Shown here: positions 9,001-16,201 of the stretch, one piece after another
Layout: each line of letters opens with the position of its first letter
Numbering within the stretch: position 1 is the first letter of the stretch
NCBI RefSeq assembly: GCF_046480435.1
Contig: NZ_PKGC01000019.1
From: Limnospira platensis
GTDB taxonomy: Bacteria; Cyanobacteriota; Cyanobacteriia; Cyanobacteriales; Microcoleaceae
Length of the DNA stretch: 47,473 nt
Reading direction: 5' to 3' (one strand)
Notes under the pieces: generated by a model
What the model was told of the DNA's origin: nothing
Database searches by the model: none
What the model saw: only the letters and a program-made list of their open reading frames with translations
Program-made: the position numbers and the translations under genes

Positions 9001-9284
9001 TTGCTCGTGGAGAGTCTCCTAAACGGGTGTTAATTGTCGATCGCGATATTTCCACCCTTGAGATTTTAAATGAAGTCCTAAAAACTCAAGGTTATATTGT
9101 ATCTCAGACTCAAACACAGGAAGAGTTTTTACCTCAAATTCGAGCCATAAAACCAGATTTGGTGATTGCTAATGCTGAATTTTCCAAAAAGTATAATTTG
9201 GTTAGTAGTTTGAAGTTTGAAAAAGAACTAGCTAATATATTTCTATTTTTGTTAGAAGACTCCTGTGGCAACCATGAAGATTAA
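6036..9284 (+). CDS. Hybrid sensor histidine kinase: Cache sensor with inserted peptidoglycan-binding domain, HAMP, PAS, HisKA, HATPase, REC, degenerate REC
   Basis: A 1082-residue membrane kinase. TM1 is at about 12-30. An extracellular double-Cache-like sensor covers 35-375 and is interrupted at about 195-255 by a PG_binding_1-like module (AIQTLLANGGFYNGSIDNIW, then GVETETAIQ, GLPVTGQPD and ATLQQL). TM2 is at 381-400, HAMP at 400-455, a coiled coil follows, and PAS is at 475-600. The phospho-acceptor is His610 in SHELRTPL. The ATPase boxes are NLISNAVKFT (739-748), DTGCGI (770-775) and GTGLGL (800-805). REC1 has DDD (881-883), Asp925 and Lys974. A second receiver-like segment (998-1082) lacks the phospho-acceptor, reading LVIANAEF where LxxxD is expected. 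AGAGG lies 7 bases before the ATG. The 3' end overlaps the cyclase gene. Confidence 0.9.
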   Translation: MKLLNQSLLSKLVGYFFLLSGVTVGLVSFTVNIRARESLQQSVFERLQVATSLKAHQVNKWAETQRRETLATASNLTVRTQAAILVDPNATEAQKSQAQEIINQELTQILALKPEIDRISLLTTAGIIIYSTDPTTIGNYQPLGNTTTYFESIESGDRVRPNFYTSTKTGRPMVTLASPVFSPRSSTSATLDIPESDNIIAIQTLLANGGFYNGSIDNIWGVETETAIQDAQNAYGLPVTGQPDRATLQQLVQSTNNINLTPENQRIAVIAIDLNLNSIDEIIRKRAGLGNSGETYLVGRLESQSALISSHQIGEEKLIQAVSSPGIDAALRGETGEGIYRNYDGIPVIGVYTWLEEQNLALIAEMEQKEAFAPANRLAKDILLLGLTSISLLLIAVYLLTRKITQPILAITETALKVSDGNFDCQAPVLTQDEIGILARTFNQMITDIKEFNQQLSDANKYLEERVKMATVELQETLANLTSIIDHIADGLLVTDAEGKITRTNPALANLFALGDLDIRGKLCSEAFSGDVLNLLLQSKAQPLDAFQGEVKLEGDRIGQAVAKGVLKQVSSPSGSEELIYIGSVVLFRDITAEKEIDRMKTDFISTVSHELRTPLTSVLGFAKLIQKKLDDVILPFIKTDDTKINRAVNQVASNVDIIVSEGIRLTNLINDVLDIAKMEAGKTEWHIEPLSIKTVVERAISATTSLFNNKPIKLIVNMPDNLPDIMGDNDKLMQVFINLISNAVKFTETGNVTLKLMAVKSAIKVSVKDTGCGIDAADREQVFEKFKQVGNTLTNKPQGTGLGLPICQEIIQHHGGSIWVESQVGVGSTFYFTLPLPDDQDIQNAVKTLDLQSLINHLTNEKHQDNQSIGEHKKTILIVDDDPSIRELLRQELDAEGYNVRLAKDGREAISQIKQNPPDLVILDIIMPEINGFDVAAILKHDPETQHIPILVVSADDSVSRGYQVGVDKYLTKPVAQETLLQEVKSLFARGESPKRVLIVDRDISTLEILNEVLKTQGYIVSQTQTQEEFLPQIRAIKPDLVIANAEFSKKYNLVSSLKFEKELANIFLFLLEDSCGNHED

Positions 9285-10686
9285 ACTTAAACAAATTTTG
9301 CGTTTTCCTGAGATTGCCTCAATTATCGATGAAATTCTTAAGTTAAATAGTGGCTCAATTTCTATTTTTGACCACGAGGGTAATTGTCTATTGGGTGACC
9401 TTCAAGCACTCCATACAGAAACTTATCCGATTTTACTTCATAATCAATCTATTGGTTGGGTCGAAGGCGATAAAGAAGCCGCTACAGTGGCTTCTCTACT
9501 GACTTATTTAGTTAATCGAGAATGGGAACGCAAAACTTTGGCTCATGAAACCTTGGAAAGGTATAAGGAAATTAATCTACTTTACCGAATTTCGGAAAAA
9601 TTGAGTGCGGTTTTGGATCATAAATCTTTGGCTTTACTGATTTTACAAGAAGCTATGCAAGCTATTCGAGCTACTGGGGGTTTTGTGATTAATTGTCATC
9701 AGGATGATGAACAAAATCAACAGTGTGAAATGATTGTAGTTGCTGGGGAATGTTCTCAACTTAGTTATCCCTTATCCGAGAAAATTTCCGAGGCTATTTT
9801 TGATTTTTTACAGCCGGAAATTATCAATAATCTCGCCTATGATTTTCGCTTGGCGTTCATGGCTTCCCAAATATCGGCTCTTTTGTTTTCGCCTCTCAAA
9901 CATCAAAACCGGATTATCGGTTTTATTGTGCTATTTAGCACTAAACCTGTCTCCTATAACGCTAGTGATTTAAAATTATTGACAGCGATCGCATCTCAGG
10001 CTGCTAATGCTATTGAAAATATCCGATTTCATGAATATCGATTGCAAGAAGAACGCATTAAAAGTAACTTGGAAAGATATATGTCACCTCAGTTAGTCCA
10101 GGCTGTGATTAACTCCAAAGATGAAAATTTGCTGAAAAACTGCCGCAAAAATTTAGTTATTTTATTTGCTGATATCCGTGATTTTACCACCAAGTGCGAA
10201 GAATTGCCACCGGAAAAAATTGTCGAATATTTGAATATTTATTTTGAAGAGATGGTTAATGTCATTTTTGAACATGGGGGGACTGTCAATAAGTTTGTCG
10301 GAGATATGATCGTTTGTATGTTTGGCGCTCCCGCTAGTTTGACTAATTGTGAACAACGAGCCATAGAAGCCGCCATTGGAATGCAAAATCGCTTACAACA
10401 CATCCCTAATCATTGGATTCGAGACAATTTTCATACCGGAATTGGTATTAGTTCCGGTGAGGTAGTGGTCGGGAATATTGGCTCACCCCATCATGTTGAT
10501 TATACGGCGATCGGAGATCAGGTTAATGTGGCCTCTCGGTTACAATCTTTGGCCAAGGGTAGACAAATACTGGTAGGACGTAGTATATATAATGCAACAC
10601 AAAATGATTTCTCTTTTAAAGAGGTGGGTATTGTTAAGCTCAAGGGTAAAAAAAATAAAATAGAAGTCTTTGAAGTGTTATATTGA
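9274..10686 (+). CDS. GAF-domain class III adenylyl cyclase
   Basis: The protein has an N-terminal sensor-like segment (about 1-90), a GAF domain (about 100-250) and a class III nucleotide cyclase domain (about 290-470). Catalytic features are FADIRDF and NKFVGD, whose first and last Asp are the metal ligands, and DYTAIGDQVNVASRL with the transition-state Asn and Arg. The Lys in NKF and the Thr in DYT are the residues expected for ATP rather than GTP, so cAMP is the likely product. It has no membrane segment. I chose ATG 9274 (MKIKLKQ); a GTG at 9265 is also in frame. The start lies inside the 3' end of the kinase gene, which suggests translational coupling. The GAF ligand is unknown. Confidence 0.9.
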   Translation: MKIKLKQILRFPEIASIIDEILKLNSGSISIFDHEGNCLLGDLQALHTETYPILLHNQSIGWVEGDKEAATVASLLTYLVNREWERKTLAHETLERYKEINLLYRISEKLSAVLDHKSLALLILQEAMQAIRATGGFVINCHQDDEQNQQCEMIVVAGECSQLSYPLSEKISEAIFDFLQPEIINNLAYDFRLAFMASQISALLFSPLKHQNRIIGFIVLFSTKPVSYNASDLKLLTAIASQAANAIENIRFHEYRLQEERIKSNLERYMSPQLVQAVINSKDENLLKNCRKNLVILFADIRDFTTKCEELPPEKIVEYLNIYFEEMVNVIFEHGGTVNKFVGDMIVCMFGAPASLTNCEQRAIEAAIGMQNRLQHIPNHWIRDNFHTGIGISSGEVVVGNIGSPHHVDYTAIGDQVNVASRLQSLAKGRQILVGRSIYNATQNDFSFKEVGIVKLKGKKNKIEVFEVLY

Positions 10687-10705
10687 ATGGTTTAGGGGAA
10701 AGCTG

Positions 10706-11086
10706 ATGTCACTAAGTATTTTAATTGTAGATGATGAACCTCACATCAGACTCTTGCTTCAACAAACTTTGGAAGAACTAGAAGATGAGGGTGTGGAGTT
10801 ATTAATCGCTGATAACGGTGAAGCGGCGATCGCCATTATCAAACAACAAAAGCCGGATTTGATTTTTCTGGATGTGATGATGCCGAAAATGAATGGTTTT
10901 GATGTCTGTAACGCCGTCAAAAATGAACTGGGATTATCTGATGTTTTTGTGATTATGCTCACTGCTAAAGGTCAGGAATTTGATAAACAACAGGGTGAAA
11001 AGGTGGGAGCCAATTTGTATATGACTAAGCCTTTTGATCCCGATGAAGTCCTAGAAAAGTCCCTGGAAATCCTCGGGATGTCTTAA
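10706..11086 (+). CDS. Single-domain response regulator (CheY-like)
   Basis: A 126-residue stand-alone receiver. The acidic pocket is Asp9/Asp10 (LIVDDE), the phospho-acceptor Asp56 (LIFLDVMMP), with Thr86 (MLTAKG) and Lys108 (MTKPFDP). There is no output domain. The start is well supported: AGGGGA at 10694-10699 lies 6 bases before ATG 10706, whereas the longer open frame from a TTG at 10670 overlaps the cyclase. The gene follows the cyclase stop by 19 bp and closes the operon. It may carry phosphate from the hybrid kinase or act as a sink; either role is inferred. Confidence 0.93.
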   Translation: MSLSILIVDDEPHIRLLLQQTLEELEDEGVELLIADNGEAAIAIIKQQKPDLIFLDVMMPKMNGFDVCNAVKNELGLSDVFVIMLTAKGQEFDKQQGEKVGANLYMTKPFDPDEVLEKSLEILGMS

Positions 11087-11095
11087 CTGCTAATC

Positions 11096-11113
11096 AGGCG
11101 CATTTTAGCGCCT
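11096..11113. terminator. Hairpin between convergent genes, probable terminator
   Basis: AGGCGC-atttta-GCGCCT gives a 6-bp GC-rich perfect stem just after the response-regulator stop at 11086, in the gap before the convergent gene that ends at 11151. There is no long T-tract on either side, so its strength as an intrinsic terminator is uncertain. Confidence 0.55.
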
Positions 11114-11150
11114 AACCCCCAACTCAAAAAAATTCGATCCTGACTTCCTC

Positions 11151-12398
11151 TTAACTACCTAAGTTAAGAGTTTGTTTGATTTCATCAATGCAATTATCAG
11201 GGTTCACAATGGTTAAGCCTCGTAGTGTAGTCAGGTCTCTTGTTTGTTGTGTATCTGCTTGTAATAATACCATCATCGACGATTCTTTCGGTAATTCTAG
11301 AGAATTTCTATGAGCCTCATAGATACTGATAGTGGGGTTATAATTTTTACCTGATTTGCATTCAACCCAGAGAACTTGCTGGTTCACCCAAAACAGAAAA
11401 TCTAACTCAAATACATTTCCATTTGCAAATTCTAGCTTAGGATTGATTAAGCATTGATAGCTGAGGTCATACTCATTAAAGAAATTGGTGATTTTTCGGT
11501 AAATAAACCTCTCAAACCACATACCATTAAAGAAATTGATAATTGGTCCTTGGGGGTCAACTTTACCGGAAATGGTTTTACTACTTTTATTATAGTGATA
11601 GGTTGACAGAAAGCTGAGACGACTTAGCCTATTACATAATTGTGTCGATTGCGATATCTCGGCTTGACTACTATTAGATAAGTTGAGATGAAAAGGACTT
11701 TTGCTACAAATACTCTGGACGATCGCCTGATGTAATCTACTTAAATCTTGGTAGTTATTACCAATGATATCAGCTAGTTGATTGAGGACATCATCAGAGG
11801 AACTGGGTTGATTACTACTGTTAACTGTAATCTCCAGTTGTTGTAGCCAGTTAATTAACTCGGTCGGTTCTTGGCTTGTTTCTACTGGTTTAGGTGAAGG
11901 AATCTTAGGTTCTAATACCTGTAACACCCTTTCTAATTGGGATGAAATTTGAGACAGACGGTTAATTTCGTTTTTGACCGATTCGTGTAACTGTTCCAAG
12001 TCTTGTTTGAGAGGGAGTAAGTCTGAAGCATTGCCGTTTATTTCCGGTGCGGTAAGAGTCCGAGGTGAGTTGACTTCTAAGGCGATTACATTCTCATTCT
12101 TCTTCTGCTCAACTTCGACTCGATAAACTAATTTCCAACGACCTTCATTGGTCTTATAGATTTTTATGGAGTTAATACACTGTAAGTTAAACTTGCTGGC
12201 TTCAACATACTTATAAACAGCATCCCCTACGGTTTTTCCTCCCAGGCGAGAAGATTCTAAAAATAACTTAATATCTCCTTGATCACAGTCAAACCTTACC
12301 CGAATACCTTTCGATTCTAGTTTGTTTTGAATTAATGTAGCGATCGCATTAATATCTCCCTGTTTGGCTAGGTCTAAAACCGAGAAAGCCGTACTCAT
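11151..12398 (-). CDS. Putative PD-(D/E)XK nuclease-fold protein (DUF1887/Card1-like C-terminus)
   Basis: The C-terminal third reads GMWFERFIYRKITNFF, then FELDFLFW and VLWVECKSGK. The Glu, Asp and E-x-K spacing is that of a PD-(D/E)XK nuclease core as seen in DUF1887/Card1-type proteins. The N-terminal ~100 residues (MSTAFSVLDLAKQGDINAIA onward) resemble a domain common in cyanobacterial proteins of unknown function. The middle is coiled coil and low complexity. No CARF domain is obvious and no CRISPR locus is present, so this is not evidence of type III CRISPR. I chose ATG 12398 because GAGGA at 12407-12411 lies 8 bases upstream; ATG 12425 and a TTG at 12434 are longer alternatives. It is convergent with the signalling operon. 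Confidence 0.65.
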   Translation of the reverse strand: MSTAFSVLDLAKQGDINAIATLIQNKLESKGIRVRFDCDQGDIKLFLESSRLGGKTVGDAVYKYVEASKFNLQCINSIKIYKTNEGRWKLVYRVEVEQKKNENVIALEVNSPRTLTAPEINGNASDLLPLKQDLEQLHESVKNEINRLSQISSQLERVLQVLEPKIPSPKPVETSQEPTELINWLQQLEITVNSSNQPSSSDDVLNQLADIIGNNYQDLSRLHQAIVQSICSKSPFHLNLSNSSQAEISQSTQLCNRLSRLSFLSTYHYNKSSKTISGKVDPQGPIINFFNGMWFERFIYRKITNFFNEYDLSYQCLINPKLEFANGNVFELDFLFWVNQQVLWVECKSGKNYNPTISIYEAHRNSLELPKESSMMVLLQADTQQTRDLTTLRGLTIVNPDNCIDEIKQTLNLGS

Positions 12399-12726
12399 TC
12401 TAAGAGTCCTCGTTAATTGAGCCATTAGCAACAACTGTCTACTGTTGCCAGTAAATTCATTTTAAGCCGCATACTATAAACTAGACAATGTGGAAATTAC
12501 GGAAAATTCCCTGGTCAAATCTGCTTATACTCACCTAACCATCCGTACAAATACTGATTTATATTGCTACAGTATTGATAATTAATTATTAGTCATTGTC
12601 GCCAAAACTTAAATATTATTAAAGGTTTGAATTACCTCAATCTCAGCTTTGTTAAGCTAAAATCATCAATAGGAGTCAGAAATTCTCCCAATTAGCAAAG
12701 ATTAATGGCAACCCGGATCAAAAATT
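12399..12726. other. Intergenic region between divergent genes
   Basis: About 330 bp of AT-rich sequence separate the nuclease-like gene on the minus strand from the hypothetical gene on the plus strand. It must hold both promoters. A TAAAAT at about 12657 could be a -10 element for the rightward gene, but I see no matching -35 that I would defend. No repeat or RNA gene is apparent. Confidence 0.4.
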
Positions 12727-13155
12727 ATGGCTTCCGAAAACCAAGTAAAACAATATCTAGCCCACTGGTTTCAGTTAGGCAAAAAGGTTGTCCTGAATAA
12801 TGGCAGCCAAACTCAACTACCATTAAGGATTATTGCAGGCGATCGCTATAGCCAAGAATTCGAGGAGTGCTGGGAACAAATTTTAAGTCCAGAGTCTGGC
12901 GACTGCTACCTAGAGGGAACCAATGAGACCATAGCACAACTACTGACACCCGAATGGGAAATCATCGACTGTGCTAGGTGTGCAATGCCTATTCCGGTCC
13001 GCATTCACGGTATGCCAACACCCTGCTGTCCCTGTTTTGACCTCAAAGATTGGCCTAACTCCGACTCACCTCCTCCCAGACTTCCGGTCAACAGTCTTTG
13101 TCACTTGCTTAATCTATGTCATAGACTGAAGCGAGAGTCAATCCAACAGCCTTAG
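12727..13155 (+). CDS. Conserved hypothetical protein with cysteine cluster
   Basis: A 142-residue soluble protein of no recognised function. The first two thirds are mixed and acidic. A CARC motif followed about 17 residues later by CCPC suggests a small zinc or other metal site. Two further Cys-His patches (LCHLLNLCH) occur near the C-terminus. There is no signal peptide or membrane segment. It lies 63 bp upstream of the ubiB-like gene in the same direction and may share its transcript. The ATG at 12727 has no clear Shine-Dalgarno. HIP1-type sequence (GGCGATCGC) occurs within the gene. Confidence 0.7.
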   Translation: MASENQVKQYLAHWFQLGKKVVLNNGSQTQLPLRIIAGDRYSQEFEECWEQILSPESGDCYLEGTNETIAQLLTPEWEIIDCARCAMPIPVRIHGMPTPCCPCFDLKDWPNSDSPPPRLPVNSLCHLLNLCHRLKRESIQQP

Positions 13156-13218
13156 AACTTTAGCTGAAAATTTGTTAAGATAGTTTACAATCACAATCAG
13201 ACCCTAACCAAGATTTAC

Positions 13219-15264
13219 ATGACAGCTAAACCAGTGTTGCCTACATTGTCCGAGGCTGACTCCAATTCACTAACACCGAAAGCACTCGAAACCGAGGCCA
13301 TTGATGTGAACTTCTCGGAAACTATAAATACACAAGCGAATTCCGAGGAAGTCTTATTGCGTTATGACCCCGAAGCGATCGCCAATCATTATCGTTCGCG
13401 GATTTTTGAGGTTTGGGGTCGCCTGTTGTCAATTATCTGGAAACTCGGATTTTGGTATTGGGGAATTTGGAGCGATCGCCGATTTGCTAGGGGCGATCGT
13501 AATCAGCGCAAACGAGCCATTCAACTGCGAAACCTGCTGACCGAACTCGGTCCAGCTTTCATCAAAATCGGACAAGCCTTATCAACCCGTCCTGATTTAG
13601 TAGCGCCACTATATCTTGAAGAATTAACCAAACTCCAGGACCAATTACCCCCCTTCCCCAACGAAGTAGCCTATAAGTTTATTGAAGAAGAATTAGGCGA
13701 TCGGCCAGAAAACATCTATGCTGAACTTAGCTCCGACCCCCTCGCCGCCGCCTCCCTAGGACAAGTCTATAAAGGCAAACTGAAAACAGGTGAAACCGTA
13801 GCCGTTAAAGTTCAGCGTCCTGACCTATGCGAAAGAATAGGACTAGATATTTATATTCTCAGAACGTTGGCAATTTGGGCGAATAATAACCTGAAATTTA
13901 TTCGCAGCGACTTAGTAGCGATTATGGATGAGTTGGGGAGTCGCATCTATGAAGAAATGGACTACAACCAAGAAGGTCGTAATGCGGAACGCTTCCAAGA
14001 ACTCTACGGACATTTAAAAGATATTTATGTACCCCGTATCTATTGGGAATATACCGGACGGCGGGTGTTAACAATGGAGTGGGTAACGGGAACCAAACTC
14101 ACCAATTTAGAAGAAATTGCCGCCCAAGGAATTGATGCTCGTTATTTAATTGAAGTGGGGGTACAATGTTCCCTCCGTCAACTCCTAGAACATGGATTTT
14201 TTCATGCTGACCCTCACCCAGGTAACTTGCTGGCTAGTCCAGATGGAAAGTTAGTTTATCTCGATTTCGGGATGATGAGCGAGGTTAAACCCTATCAGCG
14301 TTATGGTCTACTAGAAGCGGTGGTGCATTTAGTTAATCGGGATTTTGAAGGTTTAGCACATGATTATGTAAAGCTAGAGTTTTTGAGTCCTGACACAGAC
14401 CTAACCCCGATTATCCCAGCTTTAGGGGAGGTGTTTAACAATGCTTTGGGTGCTAGTGTAGCCGAGTTGAATTTTAAAAGCATTACTGATGAACTTTCGG
14501 CTTTGATGTATGAGTACCCGTTTAAGGTGCCGGCTTATTATGCGTTAATTATCCGATCGCTGGTAACTTTAGAAGGAATTGCGATTAATGTTGACCCCAA
14601 TTTTAAAGTTCTCAGCAAAGCCTATCCCTATGTAGCGAAACGCTTATTAAGTGACCCAGCGCCAGAGTTACGAACTTCTCTGCGCCTATTACTATTTAAA
14701 GATGGTTCCTTCCGGTGGAATCGTTTGGAAAATTTGCTCAAAAATGCTAAAAATAGCGATGATTACGATATTAATCAGGTTCTCGATCAGACTTTAGATT
14801 TTATTTTCTCGGAAAGAGGAGAGTTTATCCGAGAAAATCTGGCGCGGGAATTGGTTAATAATATTGATTTGGCTTCCCAAAGTGCGATCGCTAAAGCACA
14901 AAGGACTATTGCTCAATGGATGGGGGTAAAAACTCAGCCACCAGTCCAGTCAGTATCAGAAACTGATCGTAAAAATCTTGATCATGTTCAGCGGATTATT
15001 GCTATTCTTCAGGAAACTAAGGGTTTTGACCCTATGTTATTAGTACAGCGGGTTCCGAACTTGTTAGGAAAACCGGAAGTGCGAGATTTGAGTCAGCAGG
15101 TCGCCGGGGATTTAGCACAAAGAGCGATCGCTCGTCTCCTTCGAGAGATGTTAGCCTCGGATGAATCTAACCCTTCATCCCAAAACGGACATTCGCCTAA
15201 ACCTGCTGAGGTTAAACCTTTCCCACAATTATCTCTCCCCGCCGCCTTTCGGTTTGATAATTGA
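13219..15264 (+). CDS. ABC1/UbiB (AarF) family atypical kinase
   Basis: A 681-residue member of the ABC1/ADCK/UbiB family. Signatures are FIKIGQALSTRPDL (the KxGQ motif), AAASLGQVYKGKLKTG (Ala-rich nucleotide loop), AVKVQRP (Lys), HADPHPGNLL (catalytic loop) and LDFGMM (metal-binding DFG). Family members act as atypical kinases or ATPases linked to quinone or prenyl-lipid biosynthesis and, in cyanobacteria and plastids, to plastoquinone and tocopherol metabolism. The C-terminal ~150 residues extend beyond the kinase core and are mostly helical. Cyanobacteria usually carry several paralogues, so the specific role is open. The ATG at 13219 begins the MTAKPVLPTL reading. Confidence 0.93.
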   Translation: MTAKPVLPTLSEADSNSLTPKALETEAIDVNFSETINTQANSEEVLLRYDPEAIANHYRSRIFEVWGRLLSIIWKLGFWYWGIWSDRRFARGDRNQRKRAIQLRNLLTELGPAFIKIGQALSTRPDLVAPLYLEELTKLQDQLPPFPNEVAYKFIEEELGDRPENIYAELSSDPLAAASLGQVYKGKLKTGETVAVKVQRPDLCERIGLDIYILRTLAIWANNNLKFIRSDLVAIMDELGSRIYEEMDYNQEGRNAERFQELYGHLKDIYVPRIYWEYTGRRVLTMEWVTGTKLTNLEEIAAQGIDARYLIEVGVQCSLRQLLEHGFFHADPHPGNLLASPDGKLVYLDFGMMSEVKPYQRYGLLEAVVHLVNRDFEGLAHDYVKLEFLSPDTDLTPIIPALGEVFNNALGASVAELNFKSITDELSALMYEYPFKVPAYYALIIRSLVTLEGIAINVDPNFKVLSKAYPYVAKRLLSDPAPELRTSLRLLLFKDGSFRWNRLENLLKNAKNSDDYDINQVLDQTLDFIFSERGEFIRENLARELVNNIDLASQSAIAKAQRTIAQWMGVKTQPPVQSVSETDRKNLDHVQRIIAILQETKGFDPMLLVQRVPNLLGKPEVRDLSQQVAGDLAQRAIARLLREMLASDESNPSSQNGHSPKPAEVKPFPQLSLPAAFRFDN

Positions 15265-15306
15265 TAACTAATTAACCCGCCCTATTATCACAGGTAATTA
15301 CCATGA

Positions 15307-15939
15307 CTAACTAATCAAATTAATGTCGTGTTTAATATCTGCAATCCAATGAAAAATCGAGTCATCAGGATTGCAGTTATATACCTCTGAATATAAATCG
15401 CGGATTAACTGCTGTACAAGGGTTTTGGGTAACTTGTCCTGATGTTTTTCACCGATAATCATTAACATCATTTCGGTGGTTGTAGTGCCATCTAAGGCAG
15501 GTAAAATATAAATAATGTCCTGAAATATTCGAGCGCCTAACCTTTGATAAAAGGCAACGCGGCGCTGTTTTAACTGGCGATTTTCGCCAAAATCAGGATG
15601 TTCTACCTCTAAGATAAGTGATTTGTCATCCTGTTTAACGACATTGATAATATATTCTAAAAACTGAGAACCAATTTTAATATTTCTTAAATGGGGAACA
15701 GTCGCCAAATATCCTAATAAAACAAATTCCGAATTTGGCAAAGGATGAACAATAGACATGAGGGCGAATCGCTGCTGATAATATCCCCCCCAGAGTTGAA
15801 TATTGCCCAACTTGAGAGACCGGGATATGATAGGAATAGGGATGATTTCCTGGGGAGAAAAACTCTGTTGATAAAGTGCGATCGCCTGAGCAAAATCAGG
15901 ATTTTCGAGGGTAATTTGTTGAAACTCCACCTCAGACAT
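15307..15939 (-). CDS. GNAT-family N-acetyltransferase
   Basis: About 210 residues. The core FVLLGYLATVPHLRNIKIGS gives a beta-4 strand followed by the acetyl-CoA loop, here RNIKIG rather than the canonical R/Q-x-x-G-x-G/A. FYQRLGARIFQD matches the beta-6/beta-7 region of GNAT folds. The substrate is unknown. The start is ambiguous: ATG 15939 reads MSEVEFQQ but has an AGGAG about 13 bases away, while an in-frame TTG at 15948 has the same AGGAG at 4-5 bases. The gene is convergent with ubiB, and the stop codons are about 40 bp apart. Confidence 0.75.
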   Translation of the reverse strand: MSEVEFQQITLENPDFAQAIALYQQSFSPQEIIPIPIISRSLKLGNIQLWGGYYQQRFALMSIVHPLPNSEFVLLGYLATVPHLRNIKIGSQFLEYIINVVKQDDKSLILEVEHPDFGENRQLKQRRVAFYQRLGARIFQDIIYILPALDGTTTTEMMLMIIGEKHQDKLPKTLVQQLIRDLYSEVYNCNPDDSIFHWIADIKHDINLIS

Positions 15940-15967
15940 ATTAATCAATTAACTCCTAGTTGATATC

Positions 15968-16072
15968 CTACTTAATCGAAGAAACCCCTTGAAACAGTAA
16001 AATCAGACCGCCCACCAAAATAGCGATCGCCAAAAACCCGATAATCCCATCAAGTAGCGCCGTATCTTCCAT
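15968..16072 (-). CDS. 34-residue single-membrane-span microprotein
   Basis: On the minus strand an ATG at 16072 opens a 34-codon frame starting MEDTALLDGIIGFLAIAILV and ending LFQGVSSIK, with a TAG at 15968-15970. The central 22 residues form one hydrophobic helix with Gly-rich faces. A good Shine-Dalgarno (GGAAGG) lies 6 bases upstream of the ATG. The length and topology resemble small subunits of photosystems, cytochrome b6f or NDH-1, but I do not recognise the sequence as any of these. It sits just upstream of the acetyltransferase gene on the same strand and divergent from smc. It is too short for most gene callers. Confidence 0.7.
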   Translation of the reverse strand: MEDTALLDGIIGFLAIAILVGGLILLFQGVSSIK

Positions 16073-16201
16073 AATCTACCTTCCTAGCCTAGGGTAAACA
16101 GGTCCCCATGTTACCACGATTACGGAAAAAGGCACTAAACCTATGCTACCCTTGTTGATAAAACCCCTATAATACCTTATTTGCAAACTTAACCAGCCTC
16201 A

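Noticed and set aside
11151..12398. Type III CRISPR accessory role for the nuclease-like protein
   Set aside because: No CARF domain seen and no CRISPR array or cas gene in the window.
12399..12434. Upstream starts (ATG 12425, TTG 12434) for the nuclease-like gene
   Set aside because: ATG 12398 has GAGGA at an 8-base spacing and a family-like N-terminus.
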